A stretch of 64,000 nt of DNA from Chryseobacterium caseinilyticum (GCF_014837145.1 NZ_JACYFS010000001.1:1488001-1552000), one strand, 5' to 3'. Shown: positions 8,927-18,467, counted from the first letter of the stretch. Notes: generated by a model not told the origin, from the sequence alone. A program made the numbers and translations.

Positions 8927-9950
8927 TAGTATGATCTTTTGAGGAATTCTCAAGATTATTTATTCGTTTTGCCAATTCGGGCAATTTTCTGAAATGTACG
9001 TAGCTTCTCAAGTAGTCATTGTAAGCAATTGCTGGAGATCCGTAAACGGTTTCTTTATCATTCACACTTGAGTTTACCCCACTTTGCGCCTGAATTTTCA
9101 CCTGACTTCCGATTTTTATATGACCAACAATTCCTACCTGACCGCCAATCTGGTTCCAATCACCAATCGTGGTTGAGCCGGCAATCCCAGTTTGTGAAGC
9201 GATGACATTATTCTGACCAATTTTCACATTGTGTGCGATCTGAATAAGATTGTCGATTTTTGTACCTTTTCCGATGGTGGTAGAGCCAATTGTAGCTCTG
9301 TCGATACTGCAGTTAGAACCAATCTCGACATTATCTTCAATGATTACGTTTCCTAACTGAGGAATTTTCTGGAAACCTTCAGGAGTCGGTTGGAAACCAA
9401 ATCCGTCACCCCCAATCACTGTATTGGAATGGATGATGCAGTTGTCACCAACGATGCAGTAATCATAGATTCTTGCACCACTGTCAATTTTACAGTTTTT
9501 GCCGATTTTCACACCTTTACCAATGTAAACCTGCGGATAAATCTGAGTTCCCTCTCCTATCTTTGCCTTTTCTGAAACATAAGTGAAAGCACCAACATAT
9601 ACCCTATCACCTAGAACAGCAGTTTCGTGTATGGAAGAACCATCTTCAATACCTTCTTTTCTGCCCTGCATTTCCTGATAAAGATTCATTAAAATCTGAA
9701 AAGAAAGATATGCATCTTCTACTGCAATGATGGTGGGACCGTATTGATCTTTGTTGATAAGCGTCTCAGTTACAATAAGTACTGAGCACTTAGAATTATC
9801 TAAATGATGTGCAAAACGCTCTTGTGCCACAAAAGAAAGATGACCGGCTTCTCCGCTCTCGATGGGCGAAACACCGGTAATAAGTGCGTTTTCGTCACCT
9901 ATGATTTTTCCGTTGATAAAACTTGCAATTTGCGAAGCTGTAAATTCCAT
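8919..9950 (-). CDS. lpxD: UDP-3-O-(3-hydroxyacyl)glucosamine N-acyltransferase
   Basis: Third step of lipid A synthesis: N-acylation of the deacetylated UDP-sugar. About 343 residues, the usual LpxD length, with the N-terminal uridine-binding domain (FTASQIASFINGKIIGD), a left-handed beta-helix of hexapeptide repeats, and the catalytic histidine region IAHNVKIGQNNVIASQTG. The C-terminal helix ends ELAKRINNLE. The ATG at 9950 (MEFTAS) is preferred over the one three codons upstream. It heads the minus-strand run lpxD, lpxC-fabZ, lpxA, small secreted protein, efp. Confidence 0.95.
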   Translation of the reverse strand: MEFTASQIASFINGKIIGDENALITGVSPIESGEAGHLSFVAQERFAHHLDNSKCSVLIVTETLINKDQYGPTIIAVEDAYLSFQILMNLYQEMQGRKEGIEDGSSIHETAVLGDRVYVGAFTYVSEKAKIGEGTQIYPQVYIGKGVKIGKNCKIDSGARIYDYCIVGDNCIIHSNTVIGGDGFGFQPTPEGFQKIPQLGNVIIEDNVEIGSNCSIDRATIGSTTIGKGTKIDNLIQIAHNVKIGQNNVIASQTGIAGSTTIGDWNQIGGQVGIVGHIKIGSQVKIQAQSGVNSSVNDKETVYGSPAIAYNDYLRSYVHFRKLPELAKRINNLENSSKDHTNE

Positions 9951-10034
9951 ATTCTGCAAAGATAAGAATTTCTGTTATTCACAAACATAATTTGGATTTC
10001 TGATGTTAAATTTTAATAATATTTAAGATTTTAA

Positions 10035-11252
10035 TCACGAAATCTCACGCGGAAACGTTAATATAAAACGCTGTGTTTTAGTTATTAACAGGCCAGACAA
10101 CAGCTGATCCTGCGATTGGTCTAAACGGATTTTTTTTCCGTTTTTCTGTAAAAGATAGATGGGCTGCTTCTCGCTGTCGTAAGGCAGAAGTTTTCTTTTA
10201 ATCTCATGCACGAGAAGATTACCGTTGTTAATTCCGAAAAAATCGTTGGTAGTTTTTATTTTTTCATTAATAAACTTAGCATCAAATGGCTGAGAAGAAA
10301 TAATGGTTTTCGGTAAATTCCGTTCAATTACACATTTACAAAAATAGCTCAGGATAAAATCATCAGAATTTCGCCAGATTTTCATCGCCTGAATAATATC
10401 ATTATCATCCAATTGTGTGAATCTGAAAATATCTTCATCCGTTGCTTCGTTATTTTCACGGTAAAGAAAATACCTCAAATTTTCTGTTGCAGGAAGATCA
10501 ACACCCTGAGAAACGAGAAATTTAGCTCTTTCAAGAATTTTCACCAGGAGAAATTCTGCCAGTGCGGAAGTTTTGTGATAGTACACTTGCCAATACATAA
10601 ACATTCTTGCGGTAAGAAAATTTTCTATTGAGTAAATCCCTTTTGCGTCGATAACCAATTCGCCTTCTTCACAAACATTCATCATCGAAACAATTCTTTC
10701 TGCATTGATGTTACCTTCAGAAACTCCTGTGAAAAAGCTGTCTCTTTTGAGATAATCCAAACGGTCGACATCCAGTTGCGAGCTGATGAGCTGATTGAAA
10801 AACTTTCTGTGGTATTTTCCCTGAAACATTTCCAAAGCAAGCGTTAATTCACCTTTAAACTCATCATTTAAACGGTTCATCAGCAGTAATGAAAGATTTT
10901 CGTGATGCCAGTCGTCCATCAGCATACTTTCCAAAGCGTGTGAAAACGGGCCGTGACCCACGTCATGCATTAAAATCGCCAGCATTGCGGCTTTTTCTTC
11001 TTCAACTGAAATAGAAATTCCTTTTTGCTTTAAAGTTTCCAAGGCAGTAAACATCAGATGCATTGCACCTAAAGCATGATGAAATCTTGTGTGTGTAGCT
11101 CCCGGAAATATTAAATTCAAAAGTCCCGTCTGCCCGATTCGTCTCAATCTCTGAAAATAAGGATGTTCTATAACATCAAAAAGAATTTCGTGGGGAATTT
11201 TTATAAAACCGTGAACGGGATCGTTGATGATTTTGAGCTTGTTGATGTTCAT
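10035..11252 (-). CDS. HD domain phosphohydrolase (dGTPase-like family)
   Basis: A 405-residue cytoplasmic metal-dependent phosphohydrolase. It opens with NDPVHGFIKIP, then HTRFHHALGAMHL (54-66) and MHDVGHGPFSHALE (95-108), giving the H, HD and H metal ligands. The layout matches the SAMHD1/dNTPase-like HD family widespread in Bacteroidota and Firmicutes. The substrate may be a dNTP or other nucleotide; the sequence alone does not settle it. Single gene, with short spacers on both sides. Confidence 0.85.
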   Translation of the reverse strand: MNINKLKIINDPVHGFIKIPHEILFDVIEHPYFQRLRRIGQTGLLNLIFPGATHTRFHHALGAMHLMFTALETLKQKGISISVEEEKAAMLAILMHDVGHGPFSHALESMLMDDWHHENLSLLLMNRLNDEFKGELTLALEMFQGKYHRKFFNQLISSQLDVDRLDYLKRDSFFTGVSEGNINAERIVSMMNVCEEGELVIDAKGIYSIENFLTARMFMYWQVYYHKTSALAEFLLVKILERAKFLVSQGVDLPATENLRYFLYRENNEATDEDIFRFTQLDDNDIIQAMKIWRNSDDFILSYFCKCVIERNLPKTIISSQPFDAKFINEKIKTTNDFFGINNGNLLVHEIKRKLLPYDSEKQPIYLLQKNGKKIRLDQSQDQLLSGLLITKTQRFILTFPREIS

Positions 11253-11342
11253 TTAGAAAGATGATTAATGCTACAAAATTAGATAAATTTAGTTTAACAG
11301 ATTTTTAATTTTAATTGGGAAAAACTTTTGAAAATGTAAATC

Positions 11343-11350
11343 TACTTTTG
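11343..11350 (+). promoter_or_regulatory. Bacteroidota-type -7 box upstream of S41 peptidase
   Basis: TACTTTTG matches TAnnTTTG and lies 26 bp before the ATG at 11376. A well-spaced -33 TTTG is not evident, so only the -7 half is supported. Confidence 0.45.
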
Positions 11351-11375
11351 AGGAATTAAAAAACTATTAATTGTA

Positions 11376-13025
11376 ATGAAAAGATTTTTACTTCTTCTCG
11401 TGCTTGTTTTCGCAGGAACTCAACAAAATTTTGCTCAGGAAAAACTCTCAGAAACTCAAAAACTGGAAGCTTTGGCGAAAGTCTGGGGATTTTTGAAATA
11501 TTATCATCCTGAAGTGGCTAAAGGCAGTTTTGACTGGGATAATGAACTGATCGAAAAGATCAACGCAGCTGAAAAAGCAGGTGACAAAGCTCAATTCAAC
11601 AAAATGATTTCAGACTGGATTGACAGCCTGGGAAAAGTGGATGTCTGTAAAAAATGCAGCAAAAAAGATGATAAGAAATATTTCCTGAAAAATTTTGATT
11701 TAAGCTGGACAGATGACACCTGGATTTTCGACCAAAAAGTTATAGAAAAGTTAAATTTTATCGAGGAAAACAGAAACCAGGGAGATAACCACTACATCAC
11801 AGTTGGCAGAAGTTCGGTGGCAAATTATAAGAATGAAAATACTTCGAATCCAGAATTTATATCCAAGGGAAACACCTTACTTGAACTTTTCAGATACTGG
11901 AATTTTGTAGAATATTTTTTTCCTTATAAATATCAAACCGACCAGAAATGGAGTGATGTTTTAACGGAAATGATTCCAAAATTTTCATCAGTAAAAAACA
12001 CGCAGGAATTACACTTAAATGTCTTAGAACTTGTAACAAAAACAGATGACAGTCATTCTTATTTTTCAAGCAAGGAAACCAACTCTTTTTTCGGATTGAA
12101 AATGTTGCCGGTTCATTATAAATTTATTGACGGACAACTGATTATTGTTGAAATTGCCCGTGATTTTCATTCGCAGACACAGCTAAAGAAAAACGATATT
12201 ATTTTAAAAATCAATAATCAAAAAGTTTCAGAGCTATTTAATCAGTCGAAAAAATATTTACCTGCATCCAACACATCTGTAAAAGAGCGGAATTTTGTTT
12301 ATTATAAAATTCCTACCAGAAGCAATGATGAAAGTCTGAACGTACAGATTTTAAGAGACGGTAAAACAATTGATCTTGATGAAAAAACATATCCTTTTAA
12401 CGATATCCGTTTTTCTCAAAACAAAAATAAACAGGAGTGGAAAATGCTTTCTGACCAAACAGCTTATGTTGATATGGGAATTCTTGAAAAAGACAATGTA
12501 GAAAAAATGTTTGCAGAAATTAAAGACAGCAAAGCCATTATTTTTGACATTAGAAATTATCCTAAGGGTACAATACCCAAAATATCATCCTATTTATTTA
12601 CTAAAAGATTAGATGCAGTATCATTTACCTCTGCCAACTTTAATTATCCGGGAAAATATGATTATATGCAGACTGAAAAGTATGGACATAACAACAATTC
12701 ATCTTACAAAGGAAAAATTGTCGTTTTAGTGAATGAAATCACACAAAGTCACGCAGAATACACAGCAATGATTCTTGATGCTTTAGAAAACACAACCATT
12801 ATAGGATCGCAAACTTCCGGTGCAGACGGTAATATAAATGACTTTGAAATTCTTGGAAACCCAACTCGTTTTTCCTGCCTGGGCACTTTTTATCCGGACG
12901 GAACAGAAACTCAGAGAATCGGTATTGTTCCTGACATTATTATAAAACCAACAGGTGAAGGTATTAAAAATGATAAAGATGAAGTTCTGGAAAGGGCTTT
13001 AGAATTTATTGAGACCGGAAAATAA
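11376..13025 (+). CDS. Secreted S41 family serine peptidase
   Basis: A 549-residue protein with a signal peptide (KRFLLLLVLVFAGTQQNFAQ). The N-terminal region (25-200) is of the type seen in Bacteroidota S41 peptidases, with LAKVWGFLKYYHPEVAKG. A PDZ-like segment follows at about 240-335 (LKKNDIILKINNQKV). The C-terminal peptidase core has the nucleophile in VNEITQSHAEYTAMI (S458), and the SQTSGADGNIND stretch is a conserved core loop. It probably works in the periplasm or outside the cell, cleaving C-terminal or unfolded substrates. It is monocistronic. Confidence 0.85.
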   Translation: MKRFLLLLVLVFAGTQQNFAQEKLSETQKLEALAKVWGFLKYYHPEVAKGSFDWDNELIEKINAAEKAGDKAQFNKMISDWIDSLGKVDVCKKCSKKDDKKYFLKNFDLSWTDDTWIFDQKVIEKLNFIEENRNQGDNHYITVGRSSVANYKNENTSNPEFISKGNTLLELFRYWNFVEYFFPYKYQTDQKWSDVLTEMIPKFSSVKNTQELHLNVLELVTKTDDSHSYFSSKETNSFFGLKMLPVHYKFIDGQLIIVEIARDFHSQTQLKKNDIILKINNQKVSELFNQSKKYLPASNTSVKERNFVYYKIPTRSNDESLNVQILRDGKTIDLDEKTYPFNDIRFSQNKNKQEWKMLSDQTAYVDMGILEKDNVEKMFAEIKDSKAIIFDIRNYPKGTIPKISSYLFTKRLDAVSFTSANFNYPGKYDYMQTEKYGHNNNSSYKGKIVVLVNEITQSHAEYTAMILDALENTTIIGSQTSGADGNINDFEILGNPTRFSCLGTFYPDGTETQRIGIVPDIIIKPTGEGIKNDKDEVLERALEFIETGK

Positions 13026-13173
13026 ACTGAAAACTGGTATTTTCCGCTGTACTCATTTTATAAGAAATTGTGATAACTTTATGCAATTCTTAAGGATGTT
13101 TTGGCGTAATTTTGGGACTGATACCACAGTTCAAAAACTTTGAACTCTCAATTATAAACTTTGAATTTAATAT

Positions 13174-14718
13174 ATGTCAGATAAAATATTATGGATCGAT
13201 GATGAAATAGATTTACTCAAACCTCATATCGTATTTTTAGAAAAAAAAGGCTACCAGGTGACGCCTGTAAACAATGTGAATGAGGCTTTGGAGCTGATGG
13301 ATTCAGAGAAATTTGCGCTAACGCTTATTGACGAAAACATGCCGGGAATTTCCGGTCTGGAAGCAATTCCTATGATCAAGCTGAAAGACAGCAGTCTGAA
13401 AATCGTAATGGTAACCAAAAGTGAGGAAGAACACATCATGGAAGAAGCCATCGGATCGCAGATTGCAGATTATATTCTGAAACCTGTAAATCCGAATCAG
13501 ATTTTGCTTTCTCTGAAGAAAAACCTTCAGGAGGATAATTTGGTAGAGCAAAAAACGATTTTACAGTATCAGCAGGAATTCAGAAATCTTTCGCTGGAAC
13601 TTTCTTACCTGAGAACGTATCAGGACTGGGCGGAATACTATAAGAAAATCGTGAACTGGGAACTGAAATTTGATAAAGTTGCCGACAACGAATTTGCTGA
13701 TTTGCTACAGTCTCAAAAAGAAGAAGCCAACATACAGTTTGCGAAATTTATCGAAAATAATTACGAAGACTGGTTGAACGACACCGAAAAACCGATGATG
13801 AGCCACACTTTATTTAAAGAAAAAGTGAAACCTGAGGTTGAAAAAGAAAAAGTACTTCTTCTGATGGTTGACAATTTGAGATATGACCAATGGAAAGTAA
13901 TTGAACCTCTTTTTACTAAATTCTACAATAAAGTTTCGGAAGACTATTACTACAGCATTTTACCGACAGCGACTCAGTATGCGAGAAATTCATTTTTTGC
14001 AGGATTAATGCCTTCGGAAATTGAGAAAAGATTCCCGGATAAATGGTTTAATGATAATGAAGACGGTAATAAAAACGAGCACGAAAGAGAATTTCTGGAA
14101 GATCAAATGAAGAGAATTGGTTTGAGTTCAAAATCAATGAAATACCTGAAGATTTTGAATGCCGATTTTGAAAAGAAAATCTATGAAGATTTTAATCAGC
14201 ATAAAAACAATGATCTATTGGTGATTGTGTACAACTTCATTGATATTCTATCACATGCAAAAACCGACAATCATATTGTGGATCAGTTAATCAGAGATGA
14301 CAAAACTTTCAGATCTTTAACGTACAACTGGTTTGAAAATTCATCTTTAATTAAAATCATCAAACTGGCAGCCGAAAGTGGGTTTAAATTGGTGATTACA
14401 ACAGATCACGGAACGGTTTATGTGAAAAAACCAAGCAGAGTTGTGGGCGACAGAGAAACGTCAACCAACATCAGATACAAAACCGGAAAGAGCCTAACCT
14501 ATGAAAACAGTGATGTCTGGGCAGTTACGAATCCTGAAAAACTGTTTTTACCTAAAGGAAATTTAAGTTCGAAATATATTTTCGCGAAGAATAATATATT
14601 TTTAGCATATCCTAAAAATTACAATCACTTTGTAAATTATTACAAAGAAACATATCAGCACGGAGGAATTTCTCTGGAGGAATGTATTATTCCGATTAGT
14701 ATTCTGGAGCCGAAATAG
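13174..14718 (+). CDS. porX: PorX: response regulator with PglZ/alkaline-phosphatase-like output domain
   Basis: PorX, with the sensor PorY, controls the type IX secretion system in Bacteroidota. The receiver domain (1-120) has acidic residues in WIDDEID, a phosphoacceptor aspartate in LIDENMPG (D53) and the lysine in LKPVN (K103). The output domain is PglZ-like, with metal-binding MVDNLRYDQW (D233), the threonine nucleophile region LPTATQYARNS (about 265-267) and TTDHGT near the C-terminus. Published work on PorX describes this domain as a phosphodiesterase acting on oligonucleotides. The 514-residue length is normal. No T9SS structural gene is nearby. Confidence 0.93.
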   Translation: MSDKILWIDDEIDLLKPHIVFLEKKGYQVTPVNNVNEALELMDSEKFALTLIDENMPGISGLEAIPMIKLKDSSLKIVMVTKSEEEHIMEEAIGSQIADYILKPVNPNQILLSLKKNLQEDNLVEQKTILQYQQEFRNLSLELSYLRTYQDWAEYYKKIVNWELKFDKVADNEFADLLQSQKEEANIQFAKFIENNYEDWLNDTEKPMMSHTLFKEKVKPEVEKEKVLLLMVDNLRYDQWKVIEPLFTKFYNKVSEDYYYSILPTATQYARNSFFAGLMPSEIEKRFPDKWFNDNEDGNKNEHEREFLEDQMKRIGLSSKSMKYLKILNADFEKKIYEDFNQHKNNDLLVIVYNFIDILSHAKTDNHIVDQLIRDDKTFRSLTYNWFENSSLIKIIKLAAESGFKLVITTDHGTVYVKKPSRVVGDRETSTNIRYKTGKSLTYENSDVWAVTNPEKLFLPKGNLSSKYIFAKNNIFLAYPKNYNHFVNYYKETYQHGGISLEECIIPISILEPK

Positions 14719-14813
14719 CGTATTACTGCTGGCTTTCGGCCGATTGCCTTTGGCTTATAATCTTGCGCAGATTTTACTTGAGTTTAGAAAATTTAATAAT
14801 TAAAAATATTCAG

Positions 14814-14847
14814 GTCGGGGTGGAAAATAAAATTTTTCCGCCCCGAC
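14814..14847. terminator. Hairpin terminator after porX
   Basis: Stem GTCGGGGTGGAAAA with TTTTCCGCCCCGAC around a short loop, followed by a run of eight T from 14848. Confidence 0.9.
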
Positions 14848-14888
14848 TTTTTTTGTGGATGCTGAAAGGCAAAATCGTTTTCCTTTTG

Positions 14889-14896
14889 TATTTTTG
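14889..14896 (+). promoter_or_regulatory. Bacteroidota-type -7 box for exodeoxyribonuclease III
   Basis: TATTTTTG matches TAnnTTTG and ends 14 bp before the TTG start, implying a very short 5' leader. No clear -33 TTTG at standard spacing. Confidence 0.4.
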
Positions 14897-14910
14897 GAAA
14901 AAGAAAAATT

Positions 14911-15675
14911 TTGAGATTAATTACATACAACGTCAACGGCATCAGAGCCGCATTTACAAAGGATTTTTTAGGCTGGCTGAAAACAGCTGATCCGGATATC
15001 GTCTGTATTCAGGAAAGCAAAGCCGGAAACGATCAGATTGATATTGAAAGCCTTGAAAAGATTGGCTATAAAAGCTTCTGGCATTCAGCGCAGAAAAAAG
15101 GTTACAGCGGCGTGGGAATCGCATCTAAAACTCAACCGAAACATGTAGAATATGGTTGCGGAATTGAAAGCTATGACAATGAAGGCAGAGTGATAAGAGC
15201 CGATTTCGAAGATTTTTCTGTGATTTCAGTTTATGTTCCTTCCGCTTCAAATATTGAAAGGCTTGAATTTAAAATGCAGTTTTGTCACGATTTTTTGGCT
15301 TATATCAAAGAGCTTCGTAAAACTATTCCTAACCTCATTATTTCAGGTGATTTTAATATCTGTCATCACGCGATTGATATTCATAATCCGGTAGGTCTGA
15401 AGAACACTTCCGGCTTTCTGCCGATGGAAAGAGAGTGGATGACGGATTTTATTAACGAGTGCGAACTGATTGACAGTTTCAGGCAATTTAACAGTGAGCC
15501 CGACAATTATACGTGGTGGAGCTATCGACAGAACGCAAGAGCCAATAACAAAGGTTGGAGATTAGATTATAATTTTGCTTCATATCCGATGAAAGACAAA
15601 CTTACCAGAGCCGTGATTTTAAAGGAAGCTGTGCATTCTGATCACTGCCCTGCGCTGTTAGAATTCAATATTTAA
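14911..15675 (+). CDS. xth: Exodeoxyribonuclease III (AP endonuclease family)
   Basis: DNA repair enzyme of the endonuclease/exonuclease/phosphatase superfamily that cuts abasic sites and removes 3' blocks. At 254 residues it has family length. Visible motifs: TYNVNGIRAA at the N-terminus, DIVCIQESKAG (metal-binding glutamate), SGDFNICH and the final HSDHCPALLE with the catalytic Asp-His. The start is TTG at 14911. No ATG or GTG precedes RLITYNVNG in frame within the gene boundary, and the family begins at this point. It follows the porX terminator, so it has its own promoter. Confidence 0.92.
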   Translation: MRLITYNVNGIRAAFTKDFLGWLKTADPDIVCIQESKAGNDQIDIESLEKIGYKSFWHSAQKKGYSGVGIASKTQPKHVEYGCGIESYDNEGRVIRADFEDFSVISVYVPSASNIERLEFKMQFCHDFLAYIKELRKTIPNLIISGDFNICHHAIDIHNPVGLKNTSGFLPMEREWMTDFINECELIDSFRQFNSEPDNYTWWSYRQNARANNKGWRLDYNFASYPMKDKLTRAVILKEAVHSDHCPALLEFNI

Positions 15676-15759
15676 GATTTAAGATTCAAGGTTTAAAATT
15701 TAATATTCAAGGTTTAGATCTTAGATAATTAAACATGTCTCACAGACCATTCAATAAAA

Positions 15760-15784
15760 AAAGCCAGCTGAGTCAGCTGGCTTT
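15760..15784. terminator. Bidirectional terminator between xth and RlpA-like gene
   Basis: Near-perfect 12-bp stem AAAGCCAGCTGA with TCAGCTGGCTTT, flanked by A and T tracts, placed between convergent genes. Confidence 0.85.
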
Positions 15785-15800
15785 ACCTTTTTTTATGAGT

Positions 15801-16184
15801 CTATTCTTCTTCGACTTCTACAACTTCATATTCAATTGGAATTCTGCCGCTGGCAAGATTTCCGATTTCATCAAACGCTGCTTTAGAAAGGTCTAATGCT
15901 CTTGAAGAATGATAAGGACCTCTGTCGTTGATCTTTACAATTACTTCTTCTCCGTTGTTCAGATTGGTTACTTTTACCAAAGTTCCGAACGGAAGCGTTC
16001 TGTTTGCTGCGGTTAATTTGCTGTTATCAAATACTTCTCCGCTTGCTGTTTTTTTACCGTTAAATTTATCGTGGTAATACGACGCATAACTTGTTTTCTT
16101 TGCATCTGCAGTATTTTCCGTAAAAGAATAAACACCGAGAGCAGAAATCATCATTATGATTACAAGAATAAATCTTTTCATCAT
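15801..16184 (-). CDS. RlpA-like septal ring / double-psi beta-barrel protein
   Basis: A secreted protein of about 128 residues. A hydrophobic N-terminus (KRFILVIIMMISALGVYSF) is followed by a double-psi beta-barrel domain: YASYYHDKFNGKKTASGEVF, AANRTLPFGTLVKVTNL and VKINDRGPYHSSRALDLS with the conserved Asp. RlpA proteins bind or cleave denuded peptidoglycan glycans. The SPOR domain of E. coli RlpA is absent, as is common in Bacteroidota. The start is set at ATG 16184; the upstream extension would place charged residues before the signal peptide. Confidence 0.85.
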   Translation of the reverse strand: MMKRFILVIIMMISALGVYSFTENTADAKKTSYASYYHDKFNGKKTASGEVFDNSKLTAANRTLPFGTLVKVTNLNNGEEVIVKINDRGPYHSSRALDLSKAAFDEIGNLASGRIPIEYEVVEVEEE

Positions 16185-16454
16185 TTTGAAATTTTTTGGG
16201 TTAATGACTTGGCAAAAATAGAGTGCTGAAATAAAGTGACCTATTTTTTTTGTTAACAACTGTTAAAGAATCTAAAATGAAAAGTTAAATCAGGTCAAAA
16301 ATCAACTCTTGAGAACGTTCGGAGCTAGATTGTTAAATTGAGTTAAAATTACGTTATAAATGTTAATTTAATTAACTGAGTATCGACAATAATCTTTAAT
16401 ACTAGCGAAAAATATGATTATTAATCAGTGTTTTAAGCTTTTTTGACCGTAAAA

Positions 16455-16480
16455 AAACCAATACTGAAAAGCATTGGTTT
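16455..16480. terminator. Terminator downstream of rimO
   Basis: Stem AAACCAAT with ATTGGTTT around a CTGAAAAG-type loop, with an A run on the left that is a T run for minus-strand transcripts. Confidence 0.75.
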
Positions 16481-16504
16481 TGTATAATAAATTTTAATTT
16501 AATT

Positions 16505-17806
16505 CTAAACTAAATCTCCATAAAGGTCAAATTCTTCAGCTGAAGTAATTTTTACCTGAGCAAAATCCCCGATTGAAATGTATGTGTTTTCTGCAGAAAC
16601 CAGAACGGTATTATCTACATCCGGAGAGTCAAATTCTGTTCTTCCAACGAAATAATTTCCTTCCTTACGGTCAAATACACATTTGAAAGTCATACCTATT
16701 TTCTCCTGATTTTTCTCCCATGAAATCTGCGACTGAAGTTCCATAATTTCTTCTACTCTCGCCTCCTTTACTTCCTGCGGAATATCATCTTCCAAAACAT
16801 AAGCTCCTGTATTTTCTTCATGAGAATAAGTGAAACATCCTAAACGGTCGAATCTCTGCTCACGAACCCAAGATTTTAATTCCTGAAAAATTTCTTCAGT
16901 TTCTCCCGGATAACCTACGATTAAGGTAGTTCTGATCGCCATATCCGGCACTTTTTCTCTGAATTTGTCTAAAAGTGCATTGGTTTTTTCGTGGCTTGTC
17001 CCTCTTTTCATCGATTTCAAAAGCTCTGAATTGATGTGCTGTAAAGGAATATCGATGTAATTACAAACTTTAGGTTCTTCTCTGATGATATCCAAAACAT
17101 CTTCTGGAAAACCGCTTGGAAATGCATAGTGAAGTCTGATCCATTCGATTCCTTCTACTTTCACGAGCTCTTTTAGAAGTTCGCCTAAAGCTCTCTTTTT
17201 GTAAATATCTAAACCGTAGTAAGTAAGATCCTGAGCGATAAGGATTAATTCTTTCGTACCTTTTTTGGCTAATTTTGAAGCTTCCAAAACCAGTTTTTCA
17301 ATCGGTGTCGAAAGGTGTCCACCTCTCATCAACGGAATTGCACAAAACGAACAAGGTCTGTCGCAACCTTCTGAAATTTTAAGATATGCATAATGTTTTG
17401 GCGTTGTTGTTAATCTTTCTCCTACCAGCTCATGCTTGTAATCAGCTCCCAAATGCTTTAATAAAATCGGAAGATCTCTTGTCCCGAAATACTGGTCAAC
17501 ATCAGGAATTTCTCTGATCAGATCCGGCTTATATCTTTCTGAAAGGCAACCTGTAACAAAAACTTTTTCTACTTCGCCACGGTTTTTAGCTTCAACATAG
17601 TCTAAAATCGTGTTGATGGATTCTTCTTTAGCATTATCAATAAAACCACAAGTGTTGATTACCACAATGTCTCCACGGTCTTCATGTACCACTTCCTTTC
17701 CGTTTGCCTTAAGCTGACTCATCAGAACTTCTGAATCATAAACATTCTTGGAACACCCGAGAGTTACTACATTGATTTTTTTCTTACCTGTTGATTTTGT
17801 ACGCAT
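16505..17806 (-). CDS. rimO: Ribosomal protein S12 methylthiotransferase
   Basis: Radical-SAM enzyme that adds a methylthio group to the conserved aspartate of ribosomal protein S12. About 433 residues. The N-terminal MTTase domain has its three cysteines in TLGCSKNVYDSE, VINTCGFIDNA and VTGCLSERY. The radical SAM CxxxCxxC is in SEGCDRPCSFCAIPLMRGG, and a C-terminal TRAM domain follows. The SKN form after the first cysteine indicates RimO more than MiaB. The ATG at 17806 is chosen because the upstream extension is hydrophobic, atypical, and overlaps the hairpin that ends the rfbC transcript. Confidence 0.95.
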   Translation of the reverse strand: MRTKSTGKKKINVVTLGCSKNVYDSEVLMSQLKANGKEVVHEDRGDIVVINTCGFIDNAKEESINTILDYVEAKNRGEVEKVFVTGCLSERYKPDLIREIPDVDQYFGTRDLPILLKHLGADYKHELVGERLTTTPKHYAYLKISEGCDRPCSFCAIPLMRGGHLSTPIEKLVLEASKLAKKGTKELILIAQDLTYYGLDIYKKRALGELLKELVKVEGIEWIRLHYAFPSGFPEDVLDIIREEPKVCNYIDIPLQHINSELLKSMKRGTSHEKTNALLDKFREKVPDMAIRTTLIVGYPGETEEIFQELKSWVREQRFDRLGCFTYSHEENTGAYVLEDDIPQEVKEARVEEIMELQSQISWEKNQEKIGMTFKCVFDRKEGNYFVGRTEFDSPDVDNTVLVSAENTYISIGDFAQVKITSAEEFDLYGDLV

Positions 17807-17864
17807 CTTTCTATTTTTCAGGGTGCAAAGATACAAAATTATAAAAAGCCCCAGCCATAAAAAG

Positions 17865-17889
17865 AAAACCACCTTAAAAAGATGGTTTT
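17865..17889. terminator. Weak terminator between rfbC and rimO
   Basis: Stem AAAACCA with TGGTTTT (inner pairs CTT and AAG after a mismatch). It closes the polysaccharide cluster transcript before rimO. Confidence 0.55.
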
Positions 17890-17911
17890 GAATATTTTAT
17901 AAAAATAATAG

Positions 17912-18457
17912 TTAATAATTTTTTTCGCTGAATAACGGTGCAGTTTTGTCTTTCTCAGAAAGCACAGCTTCTTCAGTAGAAATTTTCCAGTCGATATCGA
18001 GTTCCGGATCGTCGAATTTTACGGCTCCTTCCGATTCTTTACTGTAAAAATTATCGCATTTGTATGAGAAAACTGCTGTTTCACTCAAAACAGAAAACCC
18101 ATGACCAAAACCTCTCGGAACATATAACTGTAATTTATTTTCTGCCGTAAGCTCAATTCCGAACCATTTCCCGAAAGATGGCGAGTCTTCTCTCAAATCC
18201 ACTGCAACATCCCAGACTTTTCCTTCAAGGCAGGAAACCAGTTTTGCCTGTGCGTGCTCGCCTTTCTGCAGATGCAGACCTCTTAAGACTCCGTAAGAAG
18301 ACTTGGAAATATTGTCCTGTACAAAATGTCCGTTCATTCCTGTAAGCTCTTCAAATTTAGCCTCATTATATTTTTCAAAAAAATAACCGCGGTCATCTTC
18401 AAAAATGGTGGGTTCAATAATATAACAATCTTTAAGAGGCGTTTCTTTTATCTTCAT
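17912..18457 (-). CDS. rfbC: dTDP-4-dehydrorhamnose 3,5-epimerase
   Basis: Cupin-fold epimerase of the dTDP-L-rhamnose pathway. At 181 residues it is the normal length. The catalytic histidine is in GVLRGLHLQ, and the tyrosine region reads YKCDNFYSKESEG. GFGHGFSVLSE is the conserved core strand. It is the last gene of the minus-strand polysaccharide run, 10 bp after the sugar transferase. The partner genes rfbA, rfbB and rfbD are not in the window, so they must lie elsewhere or the product feeds another deoxysugar pathway. Confidence 0.93.
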   Translation of the reverse strand: MKIKETPLKDCYIIEPTIFEDDRGYFFEKYNEAKFEELTGMNGHFVQDNISKSSYGVLRGLHLQKGEHAQAKLVSCLEGKVWDVAVDLREDSPSFGKWFGIELTAENKLQLYVPRGFGHGFSVLSETAVFSYKCDNFYSKESEGAVKFDDPELDIDWKISTEEAVLSEKDKTAPLFSEKNY

Positions 18458-18467
18458 TATGTTTAAT

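Noticed and set aside
14763..14990. 75-codon frame after porX
   Set aside because: It spans the porX terminator and the start of exodeoxyribonuclease III in another frame.
17807..17872. Upstream extension of rimO
   Set aside because: It is hydrophobic and overlaps the rfbC terminator hairpin; RimO family members start near the ATG at 17806.
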